Below are positions 24,023 through 32,423 of a stretch of DNA of 49,701 bases, piece by piece. Below the pieces are notes generated by a model. The model saw nothing but the letters and a program-made list of their open reading frames with translations, did no database searches and was not told the DNA's origin. A program made the position numbers and the translations under genes. Numbering within the stretch: the first letter of the stretch is position 1; each line of letters starts with the position of its first letter. This DNA is from Treponema sp. UBA3649. GTDB lineage: Bacteria > Spirochaetota > Spirochaetia > Treponematales > Treponemataceae. Location of the stretch: positions 1-49,701 of the forward strand of contig DFKI01000157.1 in the NCBI GenBank assembly GCA_002373325.1. Direction: 5' to 3'.

Positions 24023-24157
24023 AACCAAGCAGTTCTCCAGAAAGGTCATTTCCAACACAATGGCTTTTCGGGATTTTTAATCACCTAACAAGCTTGCGTC
24101 AATAATTATCATTACTATTTACAATCAGAAAAATAACACAAACCGACAAAAATGTGA

Positions 24158-24163
24158 TATAAT
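24158..24163 (+). promoter_or_regulatory. -10 box giving a leaderless DUF3990 transcript
   Basis: A perfect TATAAT ending 6 nt before the ATG at 24170; no strong -35 and no ribosome-binding site. Confidence 0.55.
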
Positions 24164-24169
24164 TTATGC

Positions 24170-24646
24170 ATGAAGTTATACCATGGAAGCAATGTAATGG
24201 TCTCAAATCCAAAAATCTTGCAGTCTGACAGGCGGCTTGATTTTGGAACAGGCTTTTACCTAACCTCAAGCATTGAGCAGGCATCCCGCTGGGCAAATCT
24301 TACTGCACAAAGAAGGGAATCCGGCAAGGCAACTGTCTCTGTATTTGAATTTGATGAATCTATGGAAAGCAGTTTACGAATATTGAAATTTGAAAAGCCC
24401 GATGAAAAATGGCTTGAATTCGTTACCGTTAATCGGAAAAATCTGACCATGCAAAATGATGATTACGACATTATCATAGGACCGGTTGCAAATGATAGGA
24501 CAATGCCTGTCATCAGTCTGTATTTCAGCGGAATCTATGACATGGAAGAAACCATAAGGAGACTCCTTCCGCAAAAACTCCATGACCAGTATACTTTCCG
24601 TACAGAAAAATCCCTGAGGGCATTACAGTTTCTGGAGGCAAAATAA
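24170..24646 (+). CDS. DUF3990-type predicted ADP-ribosyltransferase
   Basis: A 158-residue cytoplasmic protein matching DUF3990, a family predicted to have an ADP-ribosyltransferase fold. Conserved blocks are LYHGSN at the N-terminus (H5), LDFGTGFYLTSSIEQA (Y30), KWLEFVTVNR (E83) and DYDIIIGPVANDR. H5, Y30 and E83 are plausible H-Y-E type NAD-binding/catalytic residues; this assignment is mine. It is first in a compact three-gene run with 0-nt gaps. Such enzymes paired with small partners are often toxins or effectors modifying protein or nucleic acid. Function in this case is untested. Confidence 0.75.
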   Translation: MKLYHGSNVMVSNPKILQSDRRLDFGTGFYLTSSIEQASRWANLTAQRRESGKATVSVFEFDESMESSLRILKFEKPDEKWLEFVTVNRKNLTMQNDDYDIIIGPVANDRTMPVISLYFSGIYDMEETIRRLLPQKLHDQYTFRTEKSLRALQFLEAK

Positions 24647-24889
24647 ATGAAAGAACTTCCATACATCCTTGACTATTACGACAGAACCGTCTCTCTCGAA
24701 ATCAGCAATAAATATGGTTACACCCTAATGGAATCACTTCGGAAATTCCTTTTTTCAAAGACTTACAAAATGCTTTCCAATCCAAAGCTTGAGATGTGGG
24801 AATTCAGTCCGCATGGAATTTTTGACATGTGGGAGGCCGAGCAAATTACGGGAAACCCAAGGAATTCCCTATATCTGAGGAGGGACTGA
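24647..24889 (+). CDS. Small conserved protein between DUF3990 and DUF3791 genes
   Basis: An 80-residue protein, mostly helical with many aromatic residues (YILDYYDRTVSLEISNKYGY, WEFSPHGIFDMWEAEQI). I cannot name the family but similar small proteins are, to my recollection, found beside DUF3990. It starts directly after the stop of the DUF3990 gene, with its GGAGG inside that gene's end, so translation is coupled. It is a candidate antitoxin or specificity partner. Confidence 0.7.
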   Translation: MKELPYILDYYDRTVSLEISNKYGYTLMESLRKFLFSKTYKMLSNPKLEMWEFSPHGIFDMWEAEQITGNPRNSLYLRRD

Positions 24890-25162
24890 ATGACCAAAGA
24901 AATGGAATTCTTCACTTTTTTACTCGAACAGTATGCCGCCTACAAGGAAACGACTGCCGATATCATTTTAAAGCAGTTCGATAACCTGAACCTTACCGAT
25001 TTCATAATGAACATGTACGAAATGTACCATTCGGAAGCAATTCAGAATGCATTTGACGACATAGACCTGCTCATTGCGGAAAAGAGCAAAAAAAAATCAC
25101 AAAAATCGGGCTCATGCAGACAAAATCAAACTTGTTTTTTCCCGAAACCACGATTAAAATAA
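24890..25162 (+). CDS. DUF3791-type small protein
   Basis: A 90-residue protein. Residues 1-65 match the DUF3791 pattern: EFFTFLLEQYAAY, LTDFIMNMYEMYHSEAIQNAFDDIDLLI. The C-terminal 25 residues are Lys/Ser-rich and probably disordered. It follows the 80-residue gene with no gap and has AGGAGGG upstream. DUF3791 commonly neighbours DUF3990 (recollection), which supports a functional module. It may bind or neutralise the predicted transferase. Its last codons overlap the promoter of the next gene. Confidence 0.72.
   Translation: MTKEMEFFTFLLEQYAAYKETTADIILKQFDNLNLTDFIMNMYEMYHSEAIQNAFDDIDLLIAEKSKKKSQKSGSCRQNQTCFFPKPRLK
25132..25160 (+). promoter_or_regulatory. Leaderless promoter of the hydroxy-acid dehydrogenase gene
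   Basis: TTGTTT (25132-25137), 17-bp spacer, TAAAAT (25155-25160), 6 nt before ATG 25167, inside the end of the DUF3791 gene. Confidence 0.5.
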
Positions 25163-25166
25163 AATC

Positions 25167-26051
25167 ATGGAATACACACCAAACTCAGATAAAATCACCC
25201 GGGATTATTTTGCCTCCCTTTTGCTGGAATCCCGCTACATTGACTCATGCCTGCCGTCAACCAAACTTGAGCTTTACGGAAAGACCTTTGACACGCCGAT
25301 TATGACAGCCGCTCTTTCCCACCTTGGAAACACTGCGAAAAATGGAATGACAATCTATGCCGAGGCCGCCGCAAAATCAAATGCCGTCCACTGGGTAGGA
25401 ATGGGTAGCGATGAGGAGCTGGAGGAAATCGTTGCGACTGGAGCTGCCACAATCAAAATCATAAAGCCACATGCCGACAACAAGGAAGTGTTCCGGAAAA
25501 TTGAACATGCAGTGAATGCCGGATGTTTTGCAGTTGGAATGGACATTGACCATGCGTTTAATGGAAATGGCGGATATGATAATGTGATGGGTCTTCCGAT
25601 GAAACCAAAGTCCACCGAGGAGCTTAAGGATTTTGTCCAGGCCTCAAAAGTTCCGTTTGTCGTAAAAGGGGTTCTCAGTGCCCATGATGCGGAGAGATGC
25701 CTTAAAGCGGGTGTAAAGGGTATCGTGGTTTCCCACCACCACGGAATCATGCCCTATTCTGTTCCCCCTCTTTTTATTCTGCCGGAGATTGCAAAAGCCG
25801 TTGCAAATGAGATTCCGATTTTCGTTGACTGCGGAATTGAAAGCGGAGCCGATGTTTATAAATGTCTTGCCCTGGGTGCGACTGCCGTTTCCGTTGGCCG
25901 ACACCTCATGCCTCTTTTGAAAAATGGAAGCGATTCAGTTGCGGAGAGAATCAACGAGATGAACGGAGAACTTGCAGGATTCATGGCACGTACTGGAGTC
26001 TCGGACTTAAACCACTTTGACCCAAGCGTAATCCACCACAAGGTCTTTTAA
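25167..26051 (+). CDS. FMN-dependent alpha-hydroxy-acid dehydrogenase family protein
   Basis: A 294-residue TIM-barrel protein of the FMN-dependent hydroxy-acid oxidase/dehydrogenase family. Visible elements are the N-terminal PIMTAALSHLG flavin segment, the strand PFVVKGVLSAHDAERCLKAGVKGIVVS with the active-site lysine, then HHHG where most relatives have NHGG, and the phosphate-binding IFVDCGIESGADVYKCLALGATAVSVGR. It is shorter than classical lactate oxidases (about 350-380) because the N-terminal helical part is reduced. It should oxidise a 2-hydroxy acid with FMN in the cytoplasm; the substrate is unknown, and the HHHG change may alter specificity. Confidence 0.82.
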   Translation: MEYTPNSDKITRDYFASLLLESRYIDSCLPSTKLELYGKTFDTPIMTAALSHLGNTAKNGMTIYAEAAAKSNAVHWVGMGSDEELEEIVATGAATIKIIKPHADNKEVFRKIEHAVNAGCFAVGMDIDHAFNGNGGYDNVMGLPMKPKSTEELKDFVQASKVPFVVKGVLSAHDAERCLKAGVKGIVVSHHHGIMPYSVPPLFILPEIAKAVANEIPIFVDCGIESGADVYKCLALGATAVSVGRHLMPLLKNGSDSVAERINEMNGELAGFMARTGVSDLNHFDPSVIHHKVF

Positions 26052-26150
26052 CAGAGTATGGCTTGTAATACCATGTGAATAAATGTATACTGAACACAGG
26101 GTTTAGGCGATTTCGCAAAATATAGGTGGGGCTGTTTAAAACGTCTGATT

Positions 26151-26233
26151 TGTCATTGCCGGACTAGATCCGGCAATCTCTAAAACCCTGTAATACAATA
26201 ATATAGATTATCGGGTCAAGCCCGATAATGACA
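26151..26233. repeat. Two dispersed palindromes facing each other
   Basis: A GCCGGA-type unit (26151-26179, starting TGTCATTGCC) and a second unit with ATCGGG/CCCGAT arms (26206-26233, ending ATAATGACA) are arranged head-on, so the two can also pair with one another. They lie in the 204-nt gap between the dehydrogenase and the next lipoprotein gene, where nothing else is seen. Confidence 0.8.
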
Positions 26234-26255
26234 GTTTTTAAAGGAGTATATAAAA

Positions 26256-27146
26256 ATGAAAAAGATATTATCTGGAATTTTTACAACTGTTTTAACTCTT
26301 GTCATGATTTTTTTTGCTTCAAGTTGTATTAGTCTGTCGGAACTGATGGATGTTTCAGGACCTTCCAATTCTTCAAGGTCAGTTTCTTCCGCTCATGTCT
26401 CTTCATCAAGTTCAAAAGCTAACAGCACAACGACAGTTTCTGATGACGGAAAGACTACAACGACAGTTTCTGCCGATGGAAAGACTATAACGACAGTTAC
26501 AGTAGAGGATGTTTACAAAAGAAAAACTGATGAACCCGTTTATACCACATCTTATTCTCCAGGAAACATTGTTTACTCAGACGGAACAATGACAAATTAT
26601 TACACACTTGATACTTCAAAGACTCCGGTGGCCGTAATTTTTGATGCCAAAAACAAACTTGGGATTGCCCTCACAGGCAAAGAGCTATCATGGGCACCAG
26701 CTCAGGCTGAAGGATACAGAGCCGCTCTAAAGACAAGCGATGTTTCCGGTGAAAAGAACTGGGACGTAATCAAGGCCGCAGACCCTCAGGGAACAAGCAC
26801 TCCGGCAAAATGCGACGAAAATTATCCGGCCTTTTACTATTGCACAAATTATTCAACCAAGGGATATGAAAACGGATGGTACATGCCTTCAAAAGATGAA
26901 ATGAAAACCCTTATGTACTGGAAAAGCAACGTAGAGGCTGCGTTGAAAAAAATCCCCGGTGCAGAGCCTCTCAACCCTAGGGGAGGAAAAGGCTATTCTG
27001 ATAGCTACTGGTCATCATCACAGTATATAAGTGAGACCTCTGGATCATACGGCCAAATCTTTGCATGGGCAATTGATACTACCGGGTATGCCAACTCCAA
27101 TTCCAAAGAGGCCTTAAAATATGTCCGCCCGGTGCATAAGTTTTAG
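26256..27146 (+). CDS. Lipoprotein with repeat linker and DUF1566/FISUMP-like C-domain
   Basis: A 296-residue lipoprotein (signal ending ASSC, lipidated C24). A Ser/Thr-rich linker (about 35-85) includes the repeats TTTVSDDGKT, TTTVSADGKT and ITTVTV. The C-terminal domain (about 115-296) ends with NGWYMPSKDEMKTL, SYWSSSQY and ALKYVRPV, the pattern of the C-type-lectin-like DUF1566/FISUMP families common in spirochaetes and Bacteroidetes. It probably sits on the cell surface and binds ligands. Ribosome-binding site GGAG precedes the start. The role is unknown. Confidence 0.75.
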   Translation: MKKILSGIFTTVLTLVMIFFASSCISLSELMDVSGPSNSSRSVSSAHVSSSSSKANSTTTVSDDGKTTTTVSADGKTITTVTVEDVYKRKTDEPVYTTSYSPGNIVYSDGTMTNYYTLDTSKTPVAVIFDAKNKLGIALTGKELSWAPAQAEGYRAALKTSDVSGEKNWDVIKAADPQGTSTPAKCDENYPAFYYCTNYSTKGYENGWYMPSKDEMKTLMYWKSNVEAALKKIPGAEPLNPRGGKGYSDSYWSSSQYISETSGSYGQIFAWAIDTTGYANSNSKEALKYVRPVHKF

Positions 27147-27197
27147 GATACTGCAAAAACTGCTGTAGACCGCAATATTATTTTGAGGAAAGCGAAA

Positions 27198-28019
27198 ATG
27201 TATCTTGGAGTTTCATCATCACTATCACACACATCGCCAGAGGACTGGGCCGCGAAGCACGGGGCACTTGGATTAAAGACCGTGGTTTTTCCCGTGGACT
27301 TTAATGCCGGGGAAGAAAAAATTACCGCATACAAAAAGGCCGCCGATGATGCAGGGCTCACGATTGCGGAAGTTGGTATCTGGCGGAACACCCTTGCAAA
27401 AGATTTGGACGAAAGAAAGCGCATGATTGAATATGCCGTGGGTCAGCTCAAGATGGCGGACAGGATAGGAGCTCGCTGCTGTGTGAATGTCGTGGGAACC
27501 CCATACGGACCAAGATGGGACGGAGGCTACAGAGAGAACTTTAGCGACGAGCTTTGGGACATGGCGGTAAAAATGATTCAGGAGATAATCGACCGCGCGG
27601 AACCCAGCCATACAAAGTTCAGCATTGAGTCCATGCCCTGGATGATTCCTTCAAGCCCGGATGAGTATCTGCGTCTGATAGAAAAAGTGAACCGGCCTGC
27701 ATTCGGAGCCCACCTTGATGTCGTGAACATGATTACAAATCCAAGACGCTATTTTTTCAACGATGAATTTCTTGATGAGTGCTTTACAAAACTCAAGGGA
27801 ATGATTTGCAGCTGCCACCTCAAGGACATAAACTTAAAGGAGGAATACAACTTCCAGCTTGAGGAGTGTGCCTGTGGAAAAGGAAGCCTGGACATTGAGC
27901 GTTACGCAAGACTTGCCACAGCGGAAGACCCACAGATGCCCATGATAATTGAGCATCTGACAAGCGACGAGGAATATGTTGAAAGCGTGGAATATGTGAA
28001 AAAACGCCTCGCTTTATGA
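27198..28019 (+). CDS. Sugar phosphate isomerase/epimerase (AP endonuclease family 2 fold)
   Basis: A 273-residue TIM-barrel of the xylose-isomerase-like family. Metal-ligand-type positions are seen in FSIESMPW (Glu), GAHLDVVNM (His, Asp) and CSCHLKDI (His), and MIIEHL near the end (Glu). It probably isomerises or epimerises a sugar or polyol (phosphate) in the cytoplasm using a divalent metal. ATG 27198 has GAGGA 8 nt upstream; the TTG at 27183 would put that site inside the gene. No neighbouring sugar genes narrow the substrate. Confidence 0.83.
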   Translation: MYLGVSSSLSHTSPEDWAAKHGALGLKTVVFPVDFNAGEEKITAYKKAADDAGLTIAEVGIWRNTLAKDLDERKRMIEYAVGQLKMADRIGARCCVNVVGTPYGPRWDGGYRENFSDELWDMAVKMIQEIIDRAEPSHTKFSIESMPWMIPSSPDEYLRLIEKVNRPAFGAHLDVVNMITNPRRYFFNDEFLDECFTKLKGMICSCHLKDINLKEEYNFQLEECACGKGSLDIERYARLATAEDPQMPMIIEHLTSDEEYVESVEYVKKRLAL

Positions 28020-28073
28020 CCGCTTTAAATTGAAATGAAAATCTATTATACTCTAATAACATTTGGAGTTTCT

Positions 28074-28916
28074 ATGATTAAAAACAGATTCGCTTCTTTT
28101 GCAGTGATTGTCGCGGTTTATGTCCTTGCTTTTTTCGGAGGACTTTTCTGCTACAATTATCTTTCGTCGCTGGAAAGATTTTCCTATTTGATTTCACTTC
28201 TAATCGCTGATGTCATTGCAACGGTGATTGTCTTTGTCTTCAGCTTGATTTTCAACAACGCCTCTGTTTACGATCCGTATTGGAGCGTGCAGCCCCCGGT
28301 CATTCTTTCGGTCGCGTTGGTTAAGTGCGGCGGAACAAGATTGGAAATCTGCCTTTTTGCGGCGGTCCTTTTTTGGGCAATCAGGCTCACGGCAAATTGG
28401 GCATATAATTTCAAGAGCTTTGAGTATCAGGACTGGCGCTACGTCATGCTCAAGGAAAAATCCAAAAGGCTTTATCCGCTTGTAAACTTTTTCGGCATCC
28501 ACCTTTTCCCGACCATAGTGGTTTTTCTCTGTGTAATCCCGGCTGTCTCCGCAATCCATGATCAGATTCCTTTTAATCCGCTCGCATTGATTTTCATCGC
28601 GCTCAGTTTTGCCTCTGCAATCTTTCAGGGAATCGCTGACATTCAGATGCACAAGTTCAGGAAGCTCGGAACAGGAGGTTTTATCCGCACGGGTCTCTGG
28701 AAAAAATCACGTCATCCGAACTACGCATGTGAAATTCTCATGTGGTGGGGAATAGGACTTGCCTCAATCTTCGGAATGCCTGAAAGGTGGTGGCTGCTTG
28801 CGGGGGCATTGCTTAACACACTCATGTTCCTTTTCATAAGCATTCCCATGGCGGAAAAAAGGCAGTCAAGAAAACCCGGATTTGCCGAATACAAAAAAGC
28901 GACCAGAATAATATAG
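28074..28916 (+). CDS. DUF1295 (steroid 5-alpha-reductase-like) membrane protein
   Basis: A 280-residue protein with about seven membrane helices. It carries the DUF1295 signatures VYDPYWSVQPPVI, RLTANWAYNF, QDWRYVMLKEKS and the C-terminal TGLWKKSRHPNYACEI...EKRQ-type segment that forms the NADPH/lipid site in relatives such as isoprenylcysteine methyltransferase and delta-14 reductase. It is probably a lipid reductase or methyltransferase-like enzyme of the inner membrane; exact reaction unknown. GGAG precedes ATG 28074. A palindromic repeat separates it from the converging GH16 gene. Confidence 0.82.
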   Translation: MIKNRFASFAVIVAVYVLAFFGGLFCYNYLSSLERFSYLISLLIADVIATVIVFVFSLIFNNASVYDPYWSVQPPVILSVALVKCGGTRLEICLFAAVLFWAIRLTANWAYNFKSFEYQDWRYVMLKEKSKRLYPLVNFFGIHLFPTIVVFLCVIPAVSAIHDQIPFNPLALIFIALSFASAIFQGIADIQMHKFRKLGTGGFIRTGLWKKSRHPNYACEILMWWGIGLASIFGMPERWWLLAGALLNTLMFLFISIPMAEKRQSRKPGFAEYKKATRII

Positions 28917-28928
28917 CGAAGAGACGAG

Positions 28929-28970
28929 ATTCCCGCACCTTGTCATTTACGACCACCGACGCGGGAATTC
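28929..28970. repeat. Dispersed palindromic repeat, TTCCCG type, between convergent genes
   Basis: ATTCCCGC and GCGGGAAT arms, with an enlarged loop containing TGTCATTT. It fills most of the 66-nt gap between two convergent genes, consistent with a bidirectional terminator. Confidence 0.7.
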
Positions 28971-28982
28971 CACCAATCATTT

Positions 28983-29801
28983 TCACTCGGCCTGATAGAC
29001 TCTCACGTAATCAACTTCCATCTGGCACTGTTGCATGTCGGATGGAATGTCGCCTCCCAAGGTTCCGCCCATCGCAACGTTCATTATGATGTAGAAAGGC
29101 TGGTCAAAGGGCCATGCTTCCCAACCGCTGCCCGGATTTTTGTACTCGTTGATTTGCTTTCCGTCATAGAACCACTGGATTCCGTCCTCCTGCCAAAGAA
29201 CAGCGTAGGTGTGCCATTTGGTCACGTCGGCAATCTCAATGTAGTCGCTGCTTACGGCTTTTCCTCCCGATCCCGCCTTGCAATGAACCGTTCCGTAAGT
29301 TTTCTTGCCCCATGTGTTCGTCGCATATTCCATCACGTCAATCTCACCGCTTCTTGGCCACTGACCGTAAGTCGTAAGTTGCGGCATCATCCAGAGTGCA
29401 GGCCATGATCCGCTTTCCACAGGAAGTTTCGCACGGAACTCAATGTAGCCGTATTTAAATGATTGCTTGAAGCTCGACTTTAATCTTGCGCTCTGCCATC
29501 TTCCCTGCTCGTTTTTTTTCGCCACGATTTTGAGGCTGCCCTTGCTCACGTAAGAGTGCTCCCTTTGATCCGTGTAATACTGTCTCTCACCGTTTCCCCA
29601 TCCGTTGCCGTTGTTTCCCATGTCATAGTCCCAGTTGTCGCTGTTCGGCTCGTCGCTTTCTCCGTCAAACTCATCCGACCAGACAAGCTTCATGTTCTGC
29701 TTCACAAAATCAGGGCGCATGTCCTTTTCCTTTCCGCAAGAGATAAATCCCACGGCAAGAGTCGCAATCACCAGAGACACAAACGCAAATCTAATTTTCA
29801 T
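28983..29801 (-). CDS. Glycoside hydrolase family 16 lipoprotein (beta-glucanase/laminarinase-like)
   Basis: A 272-residue lipoprotein (signal ending GFISC, lipidated C22) consisting of one GH16 jelly-roll domain. The active site is SGEIDVMEY: nucleophile E153, D155 and acid/base E158. The single extra methionine (ExDxxE) is typical of laminarinase and lichenase branches. Upstream WGNGERQYYTD is also characteristic. It should cut internal beta-1,3 or mixed beta-1,3-1,4 glucan bonds at the cell surface. ATG 29801 has GGAGG 6 nt upstream. In 29802-30053 there is only promoter-like sequence. Confidence 0.92.
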   Translation of the reverse strand: MKIRFAFVSLVIATLAVGFISCGKEKDMRPDFVKQNMKLVWSDEFDGESDEPNSDNWDYDMGNNGNGWGNGERQYYTDQREHSYVSKGSLKIVAKKNEQGRWQSARLKSSFKQSFKYGYIEFRAKLPVESGSWPALWMMPQLTTYGQWPRSGEIDVMEYATNTWGKKTYGTVHCKAGSGGKAVSSDYIEIADVTKWHTYAVLWQEDGIQWFYDGKQINEYKNPGSGWEAWPFDQPFYIIMNVAMGGTLGGDIPSDMQQCQMEVDYVRVYQAE

Positions 29802-29969
29802 ATTTCCTCCAAAAGTTTCTTCCATATTAAAAGCTTTTCCGCTGATTCAAATGATGATTAATGTTTCTCGTATCAATCAGCATTCCACTCATCTTCACTA
29901 TACCACAAATGAATCTCTTTGGATATAGCGGGCATGGAAGGGGCGGGAGAAAAAATCATTAAAATAGCC

Positions 29970-29998
29970 TTGACTTTTTTTTACTTTACCTATACTAT
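29970..29998 (+). promoter_or_regulatory. Promoter of the 220-residue lipoprotein gene
   Basis: TTGACT (29970-29975) with TATACT (29991-29996, 15-bp spacer) or TACTAT (29993-29998, 17-bp spacer). Confidence 0.5.
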
Positions 29999-30053
29999 TT
30001 TTAATGTGGACCGAACATAGTTCACAAAATCAAATTACAGGAGAGCATAAACT

Positions 30054-30716
30054 ATGAAACTTCTTTGTAAAATTTTTGCAGCCTTATCGCTTTGCATTTT
30101 GTCCTTGTTCTTCGCATCATGTCTCAGTGCTGATGTGATTGATCCAGAAACTGTTGAGCCGGGAGATTACATCGGTCTTTATGACGAATCTATGACACCT
30201 GAAAATTCATGCGTCATCATGTTTCTTTTTCCAGAGAACGAATTCGCGAATTTCAAACAGATAAACCCCGAGTTCAAGGCTGACCAGCAATATTTTGACT
30301 ACAAAAGAGATGCTCTGGGGCTGACTCCGCACTGGACAATCTTCAAGCCGTGCAAGCCGGGATCCAAATACATGCTTACGAAATTCAAGGGACATTGCAA
30401 AGTCGGAAATATTGTATACCACTGGGACATGGATCTTTCTATAGGCCAGCAGTATTTTGTAATTGATGTGCCTAAAGAACCCGGCATTTACGCTTATACC
30501 ATCGACAAAACATACTACATTTCAGGTGAAAGAGTTGCAGCCTTTGCCCAAGACGGAAGAGTTTATCCATTGGCGGCTCCCAACGGAAAAGCATCAGTTT
30601 CAGTTTACAAATACATAGCAAAGGACTTCGCAAAACATTACGGAAAGACTCCCTGGTACGACGCTTTCCTCAAAACACGAGAGTCAATCCTTGTCGCAAA
30701 TCAGAAAGCGAAGTAA
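30054..30716 (+). CDS. Lipoprotein of unknown function
   Basis: A 220-residue protein with a lipoprotein signal (LFFASC, lipidated C23). The mature part is probably beta-rich, with YIGLYDESMTPENSCVIMFLFP, WTIFKPCKPGSKYMLTKFKG and GIYAYTIDKTYYISGERVA. I recognise no family. The ribosome-binding site is AGGAGAG. A palindromic repeat follows. It could be a surface or periplasmic protein. Confidence 0.72.
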   Translation: MKLLCKIFAALSLCILSLFFASCLSADVIDPETVEPGDYIGLYDESMTPENSCVIMFLFPENEFANFKQINPEFKADQQYFDYKRDALGLTPHWTIFKPCKPGSKYMLTKFKGHCKVGNIVYHWDMDLSIGQQYFVIDVPKEPGIYAYTIDKTYYISGERVAAFAQDGRVYPLAAPNGKASVSVYKYIAKDFAKHYGKTPWYDAFLKTRESILVANQKAK

Positions 30717-30801
30717 AAGGACAAGGATTAGCATCAACATGCCAAATTGATTCATAATCTGCCCGCATTAAAGACTGAGAAAACGCTGATTTATAGCATC
30801 A

Positions 30802-30830
30802 TGTCATTGCCGGACTTGATCCGGCAATCA
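30802..30830. repeat. Dispersed palindromic repeat, GCCGGA type, between convergent genes
   Basis: TGTCATTGCCGGAC / ATCCGGCAATCA arms around a TTG centre, in the gap between the convergent genes ending at 30716 and 30854. Confidence 0.8.
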
Positions 30831-30853
30831 ATTACCTCAAAGCCTCTGCTATT

Positions 30854-31432
30854 TTACCTGGGCAGTTCACTTATGTACCACAGATGGGTTTTAGCATCCT
30901 GACAGAGCGTGACCTCATCCTCACCGTCGAAGGTTTCTCCCTGATAAGATCCATTAATATTTACAGTATAATATCCCGTGGCAGAGTCAAAATCATCTGG
31001 TGAAAATGATATGCTTATAAAATCAGCCAGACCATAAAACTCTTCCCAATCTTCTTCAATATTGTTAATTCTGATTTTATGAAACTGGGGACTTACATAT
31101 TTTTTCCAGTCCTCAATCTGATTGAAATAACTTGCAAAAAAAGCGGCCAGAACTTCTGTCGGATTTGTCCGGTCATTTTTAGAAAAATCTGTAAGCTCTT
31201 TACCACCGAGCTTAGCCGTAACCTTGTTACCATCCCGGCTGATTACATAGATAGCTTCGGACTCAACTTTTGCGTCAGAAACATTACAGCCAAGTTCATA
31301 TAAACCCGCGGGACTTGCTAAAAATCCTTGCCCTGAACTTATATACCATTTGTTTCCATATTGAATTGTTTCTGCAAAGCTTGAAGTCAGAACAAGAATA
31401 AAACTGAATAATGCACAAATACACTTTTTCAT
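30854..31432 (-). CDS. Secreted protein of unknown function, possibly NTF2-like
   Basis: A 192-residue protein with a type I signal peptide (cleavage near SFAET, residue 20). The sequence has a N-terminal QYGNKWYISSGQGFLASP beta region and, from about residue 88, EVLAAFFASYFNQIEDWKKYVSP followed by strands YYTVNINGSYQG and HLWYISELPR, an order seen in NTF2-like domains. This fold call is tentative. It lies 40 nt downstream of the SUFU-domain gene on the same strand and might be cotranscribed. Confidence 0.65.
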   Translation of the reverse strand: MKKCICALFSFILVLTSSFAETIQYGNKWYISSGQGFLASPAGLYELGCNVSDAKVESEAIYVISRDGNKVTAKLGGKELTDFSKNDRTNPTEVLAAFFASYFNQIEDWKKYVSPQFHKIRINNIEEDWEEFYGLADFISISFSPDDFDSATGYYTVNINGSYQGETFDGEDEVTLCQDAKTHLWYISELPR

Positions 31433-31472
31433 TTATATTCTCCTTTTGATTTTTATCCTGCCGGTAAATAAT

Positions 31473-32330
31473 TTACACAAGGGATTTGCGATTATAGTCC
31501 GTTATATCAGACCCAAGCTGTTTATACATCTCCGCAACAGAATTCCTTGTTGACAGTGTTTTCAATTCCGAGTCCGTCATTCCAATCAGCTCAAGGAACT
31601 CGACTTTGCCGTATGGGCTTTTTATCGTTTCCACAGCCGGATCTTTTATGGTGATGAAGCCGGTCAGATTGGACTTCTGCCTTGCATCAATACCTTCCGT
31701 TTGTCCTGTGTAAATGTACTCGTTCGGAAGAAATACCTCACCGTTCGTAAAAGTCAACCGGGCAATTGCCTGAAGAATGGAGCAAACATTTTTGATTTCT
31801 GCCTCCTCATCCTCATACTCATCTTTTTTCAACTTGAAAGTGAGCTCATAACCAAAGCCGCTAATCTCCTTGTCATCCGATTCTTTTTTGTAAAGTTCCG
31901 TCAGACCGAATGAAACAAAATGCCAATAAGTTCCGCCATCATATATGCTTATTCCGTCAAGAGGGTCTTTACCACCAAGACTCCATTTTATTATTGTGCC
32001 ATAGTGCAGAGGTTTGTTCTGACCTGGATATACTCTTAAAAATTCATTCTCAATGGCATCCCAACCGGCAGTATTTCGGAAAAGGATTTTCATTTTAGAG
32101 TTTTCTTGTTTTTTATTAATTCGCTCAATAAGGTTTTCTTTTTCTTCCGGTGTAATGGCTTGTCCCTCGGGCTTAAGCCATTCTGTTATACATTCATCAT
32201 AACAAAGAAAATAACCAGAACCCATTTCCCCCGGAATCCGAATTACTTTATCATCAAGCTCAACGTCAATATATGAAAATGTGCCTGTAATTTTTATTTC
32301 ATTATTTTTTTTCTTAAATAATCCAAACAT
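31473..32330 (-). CDS. SUFU-domain protein with immunity-protein-like N-terminal domain
   Basis: A 285-residue cytoplasmic protein in two parts. Residues about 90-270 match the suppressor-of-fused (SUFU) family: FLRVYPGQNKPLHYGTIIKW, LDGISIYDGGTYWHFVSFGLTELY and FGYELTFKLKK. Bacterial SUFU proteins are predicted immunity proteins of polymorphic toxin systems. Residues 10-75 (VIRIPGEMG, FLCYDECITEWLKPEGQ, EEKENLIERI) resemble, from memory, the Imm74-type immunity domain. No toxin gene is adjacent, so it may be an orphan immunity gene or have another role. The ribosome-binding site is weak. Confidence 0.78.
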   Translation of the reverse strand: MFGLFKKKNNEIKITGTFSYIDVELDDKVIRIPGEMGSGYFLCYDECITEWLKPEGQAITPEEKENLIERINKKQENSKMKILFRNTAGWDAIENEFLRVYPGQNKPLHYGTIIKWSLGGKDPLDGISIYDGGTYWHFVSFGLTELYKKESDDKEISGFGYELTFKLKKDEYEDEEAEIKNVCSILQAIARLTFTNGEVFLPNEYIYTGQTEGIDARQKSNLTGFITIKDPAVETIKSPYGKVEFLELIGMTDSELKTLSTRNSVAEMYKQLGSDITDYNRKSLV

Positions 32331-32423
32331 TTTTTTCCGAATCGCCTCAAAAACTGAAGCTTTTAGAAGTCCCCATAACCTATGTCAGGTCGCCAACATT
32401 TTATACCAACAGACTTGTGTAAC

